Positions 7,220 to 15,166 of a DNA stretch of 52,758 nucleotides are shown one piece after another. Numbering within the stretch: the stretch's first letter is position 1; each line of letters begins with the position of its first letter. The DNA lies in contig JAEXSP010000002.1 in NCBI GenBank assembly GCA_023453795.1, forward strand, positions 1 to 52,758, given 5' to 3'. This DNA comes from Bacillota bacterium. GTDB lineage: Bacteria; Bacillota; Clostridia; Acetivibrionales; JAEXSP01. The position numbers were made by a program, and so were the translations under genes. The notes beneath the pieces are model-generated. The model saw nothing but the letters and a program-made list of their open reading frames with translations, was not told the DNA's origin and did no database searches.

Positions 7220-8416
7220 ATGGAAAAAATAAAAGTAATAGTCGTAGATGATTTAAAAGAGACAAGGAGTAATATAAAAGCGCTTTTATCCTTTGAAAAG
7301 AGAATCGAAGTGATAGGTGAAGCTGAAAACGGCCAAGAGGCAGTTATGATGGCGATTGAAGCCAGACCGGATATAATATTAATGGATATAAATATGCCTG
7401 TAATGGATGGAATAAGGGCTACTGAAGAGATTTCAATTTCTGTCCCCGAAACATCAGTTATTATAATGTCTGTTCAAGGCGAGAATGAATATCTCAAAAA
7501 GGCTATGGGAGCGGGAGCGAGGGAATACATAAGCAAACCCTTTTCGGGAGATGAGCTTTCAAGAGTTGTTATCAAGACCTACGAAATAGAAAAAAGAAGA
7601 AAGGAACACAGCTTTGGACCTAAAACCAAGGAGGATATCAAATCCAAGGTTATAACCGTATTCAGTACCAAAGGCGGCGTGGGCAAAACAACTATTTCCG
7701 CAAATCTGGCTGTAAGCATCGCAAGAATGACAAAGAAAAAAGTTGCTCTTATAGATCTCGACCTTCAATTCGGTGATGTGGCAATAATGCTTAATGTATC
7801 GGTAAAGAATACAATAAGCGATTTGATAAAAGAAATAAATCAGATTGACAGCGAGATAATCGACGATTATCTTGTAACACATTTCTCAGGAGTCAGAGTG
7901 CTTCCGGCTCCGATTAAACCTGAATATGCAGAATACATAACATCTGAACACGTTGAAAAAATCATTAATACCTTGAGAGGACAATACCACTATATAATAA
8001 TTGATACCTCTGCAAGCTTCCACGAAACTGTGCTTTCCTCACTCGATATGTCGGATAAGGTTTTGCTTGTCTCCACTCTGGATCTTCCGACCATTAAGAA
8101 TGTTAAAGCAGGACTTGAGGTAATGGAATCCCTGCACTATCCGAGAGAAAAAATAAATATTATTCTGAACAAGGCCTCCGAACAGTTCGGTATCAAATAC
8201 AAGGACTTTGAGAATACATTGAAGCAATCAATATGGGCTTACATTCCGGAAGACAGCCAGACGGTAGTTACATCCGCCAACAAGGGTTTCCCGTTTGTTA
8301 TGACCAGAACTGAAACAAAGGTCGCAAAAGCAGTTATTGGGATGGCAACCGAACTGACCAAAGAAAATGAATCGGGCAAAAAAGAAGTACACGGCTTTAA
8401 GAAGATTTTCGGATAA
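7220..8416 (+). CDS. TadZ/CpaE-type protein: receiver domain plus MinD/ParA-like ATPase
   Basis: The protein has 398 residues from the ATG at 7220 (AAAGGAGGG six bases upstream); an in-frame start 27 bases earlier lacks a site. Residues 1-125 are a receiver domain with every catalytic position present: Asp10/Asp11, Asp56 in LMDINMP, Ser84 and Lys106 in SKPF. Residues about 145-390 are a ParA/MinD ATPase with the deviant Walker A motif FSTKGGVGKTT. TadZ localises the pilus machine at the membrane. Many TadZ receivers have lost phosphorylation residues; this one has not, so real phospho-control is possible. No partner kinase adjoins, but the DegS kinase lies 4 kb upstream. Confidence 0.88.
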   Translation: MEKIKVIVVDDLKETRSNIKALLSFEKRIEVIGEAENGQEAVMMAIEARPDIILMDINMPVMDGIRATEEISISVPETSVIIMSVQGENEYLKKAMGAGAREYISKPFSGDELSRVVIKTYEIEKRRKEHSFGPKTKEDIKSKVITVFSTKGGVGKTTISANLAVSIARMTKKKVALIDLDLQFGDVAIMLNVSVKNTISDLIKEINQIDSEIIDDYLVTHFSGVRVLPAPIKPEYAEYITSEHVEKIINTLRGQYHYIIIDTSASFHETVLSSLDMSDKVLLVSTLDLPTIKNVKAGLEVMESLHYPREKINIILNKASEQFGIKYKDFENTLKQSIWAYIPEDSQTVVTSANKGFPFVMTRTETKVAKAVIGMATELTKENESGKKEVHGFKKIFG

Positions 8417-8446
8417 GCCTCTCTTGCTAAAGGGAGGTGTCATATA

Positions 8447-9853
8447 GTGACGGAGGGATTTCAACTGTCAACTGATTTTTTTGGGGGGGGTGCCGACATG
8501 TCGCTTTTAGAAAGACTGCAAAAGGAAAAGAATATGGAGACTCTTGACAGCAAGGCCGTAAAGAAATCGCAGGCAGCAGTCAAGGAAGATCCTTTCGAAG
8601 AAATAAAGCAGAAGATACATAATAAAATCATAGAGGAAATAAAGACGGCTGTTTTTGACGACATGGACGATGAGGCCGAGGAGAAGCTTGAAAAGGAAAT
8701 AACGGAGATAGTTGAAGCCTTGCTGGATGAGGAAAACACATACATTCAGAAGTCAGACAGACAGAAAATTATTTCTGAAATAATAAACGACACCATCGGA
8801 TTCGGACCGATAAACCCGCTTATCAATGACTCATCTGTATCGGAAATCATGGTAAACGGAATAAATCAGGTATACGTTGAGAAGAAGGGAAAGCTCGTAT
8901 TAAGCGATGTAACCTTTAAGGATGAACATCAAGTGATGCATGTAATTGAAAAAATAGTTGCACCCCTCGGAAGAAGGATTGACGAGAGTTCTCCGATGGT
9001 TGACGCCCGCTTGCCGAATGGTTCGCGTGTAAATATAATTATACCTCCGCTGGCATTAAGCGGACCGGTCATTACAATAAGGAAATTTTCTGAAAAGCCT
9101 TATACAGTCAAAGACCTGGTTAATTTCGGAACACTTACCCCTAATATCGCACTTTTTATAAAGGCCTGTGTAGAAGCGAGACTTAACATAGTAGTTTCAG
9201 GCGGTACAGGCAGCGGTAAAACAACGACTCTTAATGTAATTTCATCTTTCATTCCGGATGATGAAAGAATAGTAACAATAGAAGATGCTGCGGAACTTCA
9301 GCTAAGACAGGAGCACGTTGTAAGACTTGAGACAAGGCCGCCCAATATAGAAGGAAAAGGCGCAGTGTCAATAAGAGATCTCGTAAGGAATTCCTTGAGA
9401 ATGAGGCCGGACAGGATTGTAGTCGGAGAGGTTAGAAGCGGAGAAGCTCTGGATATGCTTCAAGCAATGAATACAGGTCATGACGGTTCACTCACTACAG
9501 GCCATGCAAATACTCCGAGAGATATGCTTGCAAGGTTGGAGACAATGGTTCTCATGGCCGGAATGGAGCTGCCGGTTAAGGCGATAAGGGAACAGATTGC
9601 TTCTGCTGTAGATATTATTATCCAGCAGTCAAGGCTCAAGGATGGAAGCAGAAGAATCACACATATAACTGAAGTGCTTGGTATGGAAGGAGACATAATT
9701 ACCTTGCAGGACATATTTATTTTCAAACAAACCGGCAAGGACGAAAAGGGAAAAATAATTGGGGATATTGTTCCTACGGGCATAAAGCCAAGATTTCTGG
9801 AAAAATTCGAAAAATCCGGAGTCATGCTCCCGAATGATATCTTCACGGCATGA
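8447..9853 (+). CDS. tadA: TadA/CpaF secretion ATPase
   Basis: The protein has 468 residues from the GTG at 8447 (AGGGAGGTG seven bases upstream). An ATG at 8498, just after an eight-G run, would give 451 residues beginning MSLLERLQ and is a serious alternative. The N-terminal part (to about 105) is charged and helical. The ATPase core has Walker A GGTGSGKT at 252-259, followed by the Asp-box, a Walker B-like DRIVVGEVR segment and His boxes. TadA is the hexameric motor for pilus extension and perhaps retraction, working with TadB and TadC. The homopolymer between the two possible starts is described separately. Confidence 0.93.
   Translation: MTEGFQLSTDFFGGGADMSLLERLQKEKNMETLDSKAVKKSQAAVKEDPFEEIKQKIHNKIIEEIKTAVFDDMDDEAEEKLEKEITEIVEALLDEENTYIQKSDRQKIISEIINDTIGFGPINPLINDSSVSEIMVNGINQVYVEKKGKLVLSDVTFKDEHQVMHVIEKIVAPLGRRIDESSPMVDARLPNGSRVNIIIPPLALSGPVITIRKFSEKPYTVKDLVNFGTLTPNIALFIKACVEARLNIVVSGGTGSGKTTTLNVISSFIPDDERIVTIEDAAELQLRQEHVVRLETRPPNIEGKGAVSIRDLVRNSLRMRPDRIVVGEVRSGEALDMLQAMNTGHDGSLTTGHANTPRDMLARLETMVLMAGMELPVKAIREQIASAVDIIIQQSRLKDGSRRITHITEVLGMEGDIITLQDIFIFKQTGKDEKGKIIGDIVPTGIKPRFLEKFEKSGVMLPNDIFTA
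8476..8490 (+). repeat. T7-G8 homopolymer tract near the start of tadA
   Basis: Seven T are followed by eight G, between the GTG (8447) and ATG (8498) start candidates of tadA. A one-base slip here would break the frame from the GTG but leave the ATG usable. The G-run could also serve as a ribosome site for that ATG. Confidence 0.85.
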
Positions 9854-9896
9854 TAAACCAAGGGAGCTAGATTTCGATCGAATGAGGTGGGGTGTG

Positions 9897-10880
9897 ATGC
9901 TTGAACTAATTGTTATATTTTGTTTTTTATCTGCTTTGCTTCTGCTTTATCAAATTGTTAATTACATTTCCAATGGCAGGAAGTCAATCGACAGACTAAA
10001 AAAATATACTAACATTGAAGATGAGCATGAAGAAAAGAGAAAAGAATCACGCAAGGAATTCAAGCTTGGACTGAATATAATCGCGAAGGGCGTAGGAAGC
10101 GCAAGATTCCTTGACGGATATAAAAAGAACATACAGCTCCAGCTTACAAGGGCGCATATACTGCTTAAGGCAGAGGAGTTTATTGCATTAAACATGATTA
10201 TTTGCGTGCTGCTTGTAATCATATCTCTGATTATTACCAAATCTATGGAGCTGTCAAATGTCGTAATTTTTACATTAGCATTAGGAATTACAGGTTGGCT
10301 TCTTCCGTCCATAATTCTTAAATCGAAGATTAAAAAAAGGCTTAAGCACCTGAATGAACAGCTTTGTGACGCTATTGTCCTTATATCGAACTCTCTAAAG
10401 GCCGGCTGCGGTTTTTTTCAGGCGATAGATGCTGTTTCCAAAGAAATGACGGGGCCTATAGCTGAAGAATTTGCCTATATGCAGAAGGAAATAAATCTTG
10501 GAAGTGCAACCGAAAAAGCTCTTGAAAACCTTGTCTCACGTGTGCAGAGCGACGACCTCGAGCTTGTTGTAACCGCTGTGCTGATACAAAGGCAAATAGG
10601 CGGAAACCTCTCTGAAGTGCTGGATAATATATCTTCAACTATAAGAGAAAGGGTCAAGATAAAAGGAGAAATAAAAACGCTGACTGCCCAGGGCAAGCTT
10701 TCGGGTCTTATAATTGCTGTTCTTCCTGTTGCCTTAGGCTTGATAACCTTTGTTATAAGTCCCGAGAATATGATGCCTCTTTTTACAAATCCAATCGGGA
10801 TTCTGATAGTAGTATTTTCAATAATGATGGAATTAATCGGTATTTATTTTATAAAGAAGATAGTTAAAATCGAGATATGA
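9897..10880 (+). CDS. tadB: TadB pilus platform protein
   Basis: The protein has 327 residues from the ATG at 9897 (AGGTGG six bases upstream; GTG at 9894 is also possible). There is an N-terminal membrane helix, two helices near 110-150, a T2SSF-type cytoplasmic domain with LKAGCGFFQAIDAVSKEMTG around 185-205, and C-terminal helices. TadB is one of two inner-membrane platform proteins on which the TadA motor works. It follows tadA by 43 bp and tadC follows by 9 bp. Confidence 0.9.
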   Translation: MLELIVIFCFLSALLLLYQIVNYISNGRKSIDRLKKYTNIEDEHEEKRKESRKEFKLGLNIIAKGVGSARFLDGYKKNIQLQLTRAHILLKAEEFIALNMIICVLLVIISLIITKSMELSNVVIFTLALGITGWLLPSIILKSKIKKRLKHLNEQLCDAIVLISNSLKAGCGFFQAIDAVSKEMTGPIAEEFAYMQKEINLGSATEKALENLVSRVQSDDLELVVTAVLIQRQIGGNLSEVLDNISSTIRERVKIKGEIKTLTAQGKLSGLIIAVLPVALGLITFVISPENMMPLFTNPIGILIVVFSIMMELIGIYFIKKIVKIEI

Positions 10881-10889
10881 GGTGGTAAT

Positions 10890-11807
10890 ATGATTTATAT
10901 CATAGCTGCATCAACCTTTTTAAGCATATTTTTGATTTCATTTGCCGTACTGGGCGTTATTTTGAACAGCAGACAGGTCATCAATGACAGACTCAACATG
11001 GTGGCGAAGGAGGAAGCAAAGGGAATTGACAGCGAGCTGAACCAGCCTCTTTTTGCACGAGTCATACAGCCTTTGCTGGATAACTTGAGCAAAAGCATAT
11101 TAAAGATAACTCCAAAGGAAATAGTATCGTCTCTGGAAAAGAAAGTGGATATGGCCGGCAATCCTTTCAAGCTGAAGGTAAAGGACTGGATCAATCTTCA
11201 GGTTATAATCATCCTATGCTTGCCCTTTATCAGCGCCGTTCTGGGATATATCAGAAAAACAGACCTCAGTTATGTATTTCTTATTTGCTTAACAGAGATA
11301 GTGCTTGGGCTGATTCTTCCCAATATGATATTAAACAAGCAGATAGCAAAGCGTCAAAGCGAAATCAGGAATTCAATGCCGGATGTACTTGATCTCTTGA
11401 CGGTAAGTGTGGAAGCAGGGCTTGGTTTTGACGGAGCCCTGGCAAAGGTTGTAGATAAAGTGCCGGGCGCACTCGCAGCAGAGTTTGGAAATGTCCTGCA
11501 GGAGATCAAGGTCGGAAAGCACAGAAAAGATGCTTTGAAGGATATGGCTGAAAGAATAGGAATTCAGGATCTCACTACATTCATAGGTTCGATAGTTCAG
11601 GCGGAACAGCTTGGAGTCAGCATCGGAAATGTCTTAAGGATACAGTCCGAGCAGATGCGGCAGAAGAGAAGGCAAAGAGCACAGGAAAAGGCTATGAAAG
11701 CACCTGTAAAAATGCTTATACCAATGGTTCTTTTTATATTCCCGACTATATTTTCCGTTCTTGTAGGGCCAATCATTATAAGGGTTATAAATACCTTCGC
11801 AAAATAG
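10890..11807 (+). CDS. tadC: TadC pilus platform protein
   Basis: The protein has 305 residues. It has one N-terminal helix, a pair near 105-150, the T2SSF domain (SMPDVLDLLTVSVEAGLGFD at about 170) and a C-terminal helix pair. It is the partner of TadB. It is the last recognisable pilus gene; no TadV/CpaA prepilin peptidase and no secretin gene lie in the window, so the peptidase must be encoded elsewhere. Confidence 0.9.
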   Translation: MIYIIAASTFLSIFLISFAVLGVILNSRQVINDRLNMVAKEEAKGIDSELNQPLFARVIQPLLDNLSKSILKITPKEIVSSLEKKVDMAGNPFKLKVKDWINLQVIIILCLPFISAVLGYIRKTDLSYVFLICLTEIVLGLILPNMILNKQIAKRQSEIRNSMPDVLDLLTVSVEAGLGFDGALAKVVDKVPGALAAEFGNVLQEIKVGKHRKDALKDMAERIGIQDLTTFIGSIVQAEQLGVSIGNVLRIQSEQMRQKRRQRAQEKAMKAPVKMLIPMVLFIFPTIFSVLVGPIIIRVINTFAK

Positions 11808-11883
11808 TTTATTGGAATAATAATATACAAATAAATATGAATAAACTATTTTACTATATTTAGGGAAATTTAGGGAAATTGTG

Positions 11884-11912
11884 TTGTAAGTTACATACAT
11901 AATTGATATAAT
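11884..11912 (+). promoter_or_regulatory. Sigma-A promoter for the 88-residue protein
   Basis: TTGTAA (11884-11889) and TATAAT (11907-11912) are separated by 17 bp, about 36 bp before the start codon. Directly upstream is a tandem 10-bp repeat, TTTAGGGAAA twice (about 11859-11878), a possible operator. Confidence 0.65.
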
Positions 11913-11947
11913 ATATAAAAATTAGACAAGTTTAGCGAGGGATAAAT

Positions 11948-12214
11948 ATGATTAGGCAGGTTAATACTCATGAGAAGGACCTATTTGAGGTCGTAAAGGA
12001 ATTTAACAACAGCTTTTATTATCAAAACATCTTTAGGGTGATAGACAACGAACAGTATAAGGTCAAGATTGAGAAGAACAAAGAGGAAATGGTCGGACAT
12101 GCCTTGGTCAATTTCCAAAACGGAGACAGATTAGACTATGAAATAAGATATAACAGGATAGTTAATCTTAGCGAGGGATATACTCTTTTAGTACCTGGTA
12201 TAAAAGTAGGTTAA
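11948..12214 (+). CDS. Small hypothetical protein downstream of the pilus operon
   Basis: This 88-residue soluble protein is not recognised. It alternates charged and hydrophobic residues in a way suggesting a mostly beta C-terminal half (from about 45). The AGGG ribosome site is spaced normally. It has its own promoter upstream and terminator downstream, so it is monocistronic and not part of the pilus operon, though it always could be functionally linked. Function unknown. Confidence 0.7.
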   Translation: MIRQVNTHEKDLFEVVKEFNNSFYYQNIFRVIDNEQYKVKIEKNKEEMVGHALVNFQNGDRLDYEIRYNRIVNLSEGYTLLVPGIKVG

Positions 12215-12239
12215 TTTGTTTTAGCGGTTTAAACTCAAG

Positions 12240-12285
12240 AAAACCTGAGCATAATGTCAAATGGGTGATGTTATGCACAGGTTTT
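12240..12285 (+). terminator. Terminator of the 88-residue gene
   Basis: AAAACCTG-GCATAA pairs with TTATGC-CAGGTTTT, giving a long stem with one A/A mismatch, followed by a T-rich tract. It also marks the left edge of the GC-richer island. Confidence 0.75.
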
Positions 12286-12309
12286 ATTCTATTATTATTT
12301 GGATTTGGA

Positions 12310-12441
12310 TTAAGTACCATTAGAATGAACGGGGAGCGTACTTCCCGTTTTCCTCTTCCTTGCGCATCGCCTCGGCGGTTTCATAATCGCCAGAACGCCG
12401 GTTGCGAGATATTGTCTTGCAATGAATCCTTCTCTGTCCAT
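12310..12441 (-). pseudogene. Small minus-strand coding remnant at the island edge
   Basis: On the minus strand an ATG at 12441 with AGGAG five bases upstream opens a 43-codon frame beginning MDREGFIARQYL. The rest of that frame looks unnatural, while the neighbouring frame reads RNRRSGDYETAEAMRKEEENGKY, a plausible charged helix. A single frameshift would join them into a roughly 40-residue protein. I do not recognise the family. Its GC-rich make-up matches the island to the right. Apart from this nothing was seen between 12,286 and 12,671. Confidence 0.35.
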
Positions 12442-12671
12442 AATTCTCCTTTCTTCCCAATAGGGATTTCATCATGGTCATATCATAAATTGTATTCTTT
12501 CATTCATTGTGCTATCATTATCGTACAGAAAAAATCTGGAGTTGACAGGAAGCGCAAATGACGGATTTTACCGGGATGCAGGTGTTCATTGTTAACGAAC
12601 CAAGCTATACTCACCCACAAATTTTCAGTGCACGATAAAATATTTTCAAATCATATTGACTGTAATAGGAG

Positions 12672-13403
12672 ATGATTGCCATACTAAACATTGCCATCTG
12701 CGATGATATGCCACAGGAGCTTGAACGTGCTGGCAGTATGCTCAAGAAATACGCCTGTGAGCATATGCACTATGAAATAAAAACGGATTCTTTCTCCGCC
12801 CCTCTGGAACTGCTTGCTCATGTGGCGGAAAAGGGCAGCTTTGATGTGCTGCTGCTTGATATATATATGCCGGGCATTATCGGTACGGAGGCGGCGCGGG
12901 AATTGCGAGCTATGGGTGATAAGTGCCAGATTATCTTTCTTACCACATCGCGGGATCATGCTGTAGACGCGTTTTCGTTAAACGCTGCACATTATTTGGT
13001 GAAGCCTTATTCCGAAAAAGAATTCTTTGCTGCTCTTGACAAGGTGATGGATAATTTAATAAAAAAAGACGAGGTTTATATTACAGTCAAATCAACGGAC
13101 GGTATCCGCCGCATTGACTTGAGCAGGCTCGTATACTCCGAAACAGATAACCATGTGCAAAAATTATATTTATCGGACGGCCCAGTAATCAGTGTTCGCA
13201 AATCCTCAACCGAGCTATTCGAATTGCTTGAAGAAGAACCTCGTTTTTACAAATGCGGCAGCACCTATATTATAAATATGGACTATATCGTTGAACTTAC
13301 ATCCAGGAACGTCGCTTTCTCCACCGGTGCAAAAATCCCGATACTCAGCCGAAAATACGCGGATTTCAAAAGACGGTACATGGATTACAGCTGCAGTCGC
13401 TGA
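12672..13403 (+). CDS. LytTR-family response regulator
   Basis: The protein has up to 243 residues. The receiver domain has Asp11/Asp12, the phospho-acceptor near Asp63 in LLLDIYMP, and Lys in LVKPYS. The C-terminal LytTR DNA-binding domain starts about residue 135 (ITVKSTDGIRRIDLSRLVYSET) and ends with FYKCGSTYIINMDYI, a typical LytTR segment. The ATG at 12672 abuts its AGGAG without spacer; a non-ATG start a few codons on (giving MLNIAICDD) is possible. The kinase gene follows after 13 bp. LytTR regulators bind pairs of short direct repeats upstream of weak -35 elements; such a pair lies at 14,775-14,802. Confidence 0.9.
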   Translation: MIAILNIAICDDMPQELERAGSMLKKYACEHMHYEIKTDSFSAPLELLAHVAEKGSFDVLLLDIYMPGIIGTEAARELRAMGDKCQIIFLTTSRDHAVDAFSLNAAHYLVKPYSEKEFFAALDKVMDNLIKKDEVYITVKSTDGIRRIDLSRLVYSETDNHVQKLYLSDGPVISVRKSSTELFELLEEEPRFYKCGSTYIINMDYIVELTSRNVAFSTGAKIPILSRKYADFKRRYMDYSCSR

Positions 13404-13416
13404 AGGGAGGAGCCTT

Positions 13417-14742
13417 ATGAGTTTACTAATAGGTGTATTGGTGTTCTTGCGGTTTTTACAGACAGCAGCTTATATCAGCCTGTTTTTCTTCTCGCTCATA
13501 AAGCTGCGGGAACCGAAAAGGAAACGGATTGCAATTACCGTTGCGATTTATATTGCGGTTGCCGGGGCATATTGTGCCTTTCTGCTTACCTATGGGCAGG
13601 AGATGGCGGAACGCTTGATTATACCCGTCGAAATCGGATTGTGTCTGATTCTGCTTATTATCTGCTCTGCGGACAAATGGGCGGTATCGCTGTTTGTCAT
13701 GTTCACGCAGTTCAATTTATACTTTGGAATATGCTACCTTTCGGATATATGCACCACGGAAGCCTCGGGGCTTATCTATCACATGCAGTATTTACTATAC
13801 CGAACAGTACTGTTTGGTGTACTTTTGTTTTTCAATTTCAAATATCTGCGCCCTCGTTTCCGCAGACTGGTGGATATTCTGGGAAAAGAGTGGCATTTAA
13901 TCACTTTGGCAGCCTTCTTCTTCTATGTTCTGGAGGCCGTTATTCTATATGTTCCGCGTTTCTACTGGTATGAGGCGGATAACCGCTGGTATCTCGTCGC
14001 AAGCTCTTATCTGGTGTTTCTGGGTGTCTACTGGCTGATATTTCAGTCAATCGGTGCAGTTGTGGAAAAATATGAGGGTCGCGAGAGGGAGAGCATCCTA
14101 TCTCTGCAAAACAAGATATGGGAGGAACAGATAGAGGAGCAGAAGCATGCTGTCAACGCTGCCCGCCGTGACCGTCATGATCTTCGTCATCATTTCGATA
14201 CTCTTTTAGGAATGCTTGAGGGAGGGAAAACACATGAAGCGGTTTCCTATTTGAACGCTCAGACGCAGAGGACGGAAAGTGCGGCTCTTGCAGGTTTCTG
14301 CGAACACCTGGCGGCGAATGCCATCCTGTCAAGATGGGTGATGCGGGCAGGGGAGAACGGTATTAAAACCGAAATAGATGCGAGTATTCCGGCAAGTATT
14401 CCTATGGACGAGGTCTCACTGGTTGGTATCCTTGCAAACTCGTTTGAAAATGCCGTGGAGGGCTGCCTGCGTACGCCTGAAGGTACGGTGAGATTTATAA
14501 CCGTAAGGATTGCTTATTCTGTATATTACGGAGCCGGAAAGCTTCATATTGTGGTAGAAAACTCATGTGCACATAACATTGTCTTTGAAGGCGGCTTTCC
14601 GAAATCGGAGAAGTCCGGCGGTGGAACCGGAACAAAGAGTATTTCCTACGCCGCTGAAAGGTACAACGGCATGGTGGAATTTACTGCGCAAGACGGTGTG
14701 TTCAGGACGCGCGTTTTACTCCACCTGTCGCAGCAAGTCTGA
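13417..14742 (+). CDS. GHKL-type sensor histidine kinase (AgrC-like)
   Basis: The protein has 441 residues from the ATG at 13417, with AGGGAGGAG upstream. About six membrane helices fill residues 1-210. A coiled segment leads to the phospho-acceptor region RRDRHDLRHHFD near 250-258, the H-box of AgrC/NatK-like kinases. The GHKL ATPase domain has an N-box (ILANSFENAVEGC) and a glycine-rich GGGTGTKS. It is the cognate partner of the upstream regulator. Kinases of this layout often sense peptides, yet no AgrB/AgrD-type gene adjoins, so the signal is unknown. Confidence 0.9.
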   Translation: MSLLIGVLVFLRFLQTAAYISLFFFSLIKLREPKRKRIAITVAIYIAVAGAYCAFLLTYGQEMAERLIIPVEIGLCLILLIICSADKWAVSLFVMFTQFNLYFGICYLSDICTTEASGLIYHMQYLLYRTVLFGVLLFFNFKYLRPRFRRLVDILGKEWHLITLAAFFFYVLEAVILYVPRFYWYEADNRWYLVASSYLVFLGVYWLIFQSIGAVVEKYEGRERESILSLQNKIWEEQIEEQKHAVNAARRDRHDLRHHFDTLLGMLEGGKTHEAVSYLNAQTQRTESAALAGFCEHLAANAILSRWVMRAGENGIKTEIDASIPASIPMDEVSLVGILANSFENAVEGCLRTPEGTVRFITVRIAYSVYYGAGKLHIVVENSCAHNIVFEGGFPKSEKSGGGTGTKSISYAAERYNGMVEFTAQDGVFRTRVLLHLSQQV

Positions 14743-14747
14743 TAAAT

Positions 14748-14836
14748 CCGACAGAACCCGACAGAATCCGACATTTACGCCAAATATCTTGCAATTACGC
14801 CACGGCCGGTTTTAGGCCGTGGTTTTCTTATATAAT
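14748..14836 (+). promoter_or_regulatory. Likely LytTR-controlled promoter with direct repeats
   Basis: Directly after the kinase stop codon CCGACA occurs three times at exactly 10-bp steps (14748, 14758, 14768). Next come two copies of TTACGCCA (14775-14782 and 14795-14802) 20 bp apart. A perfect -10, TATAAT, lies at 14831-14836, but the matching -35 position (about 14808-14813) has no consensus. A poor -35 with helix-phased repeats just upstream is the expected layout of a promoter activated by a LytTR regulator. It would drive the 97-residue protein and the SLH protein. The assignment is inference from spacing. Confidence 0.55.
14800..14826 (+). terminator. Terminator after the sensor kinase
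   Basis: CCACGGCC pairs with GGCCGTGG around a GGTTTTA loop, followed by TTTT. It overlaps the -35 zone and second repeat of the downstream promoter. Confidence 0.7.
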
Positions 14837-14872
14837 TTATACTGAGAAATTAGCTTTGAGGAAGTGATTTTT

Positions 14873-15166
14873 ATGATGATAGAACCCTGCGACAGAACTG
14901 AGGGGCTAACGTTGGCGTCCGGCCTTGAAATCGCTCGAGGCGACTTTTGCGATGCTTTTGAACAGGACGCCGACCGGCTGTTTTCCGCCCAAGAGTGCTG
15001 GTACTGCAAATATGGGGATTTCGGCATTTTTACCGAGCATCCCACGCAAAAAGGCGTGTGCAGATATAAGACGACACAGAACGGCATTAAAGATTCATTT
15101 ACAAAACGATGTGAGTGTAATCCGGATATTCAGACAAGCAAAGAACAGGAGGAAGAGACAAAATGA
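14873..15166 (+). CDS. Small Cys-containing protein coupled to the SLH gene
   Basis: The protein has 97 residues from the ATG at 14873 (AGGAAGTG eight bases upstream; ATG at 14876 is equally usable). There is no signal peptide. Residues about 42-46 form an ECWYC pair, with further Cys near 27, 63 and 80, so metal binding or a redox role is possible. The tail is charged. Its TGA overlaps the ATG of the SLH gene (ATGA), so the two are translationally coupled and probably functionally linked. Family not recognised. Confidence 0.65.
   Translation: MMIEPCDRTEGLTLASGLEIARGDFCDAFEQDADRLFSAQECWYCKYGDFGIFTEHPTQKGVCRYKTTQNGIKDSFTKRCECNPDIQTSKEQEEETK

Noticed and set aside
12265..12561. A 98-codon plus-strand frame after the 88-residue gene
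   Set aside because: It starts inside the terminator hairpin, has no ribosome site and looks unnatural; the minus strand gives a better reading of the same DNA.
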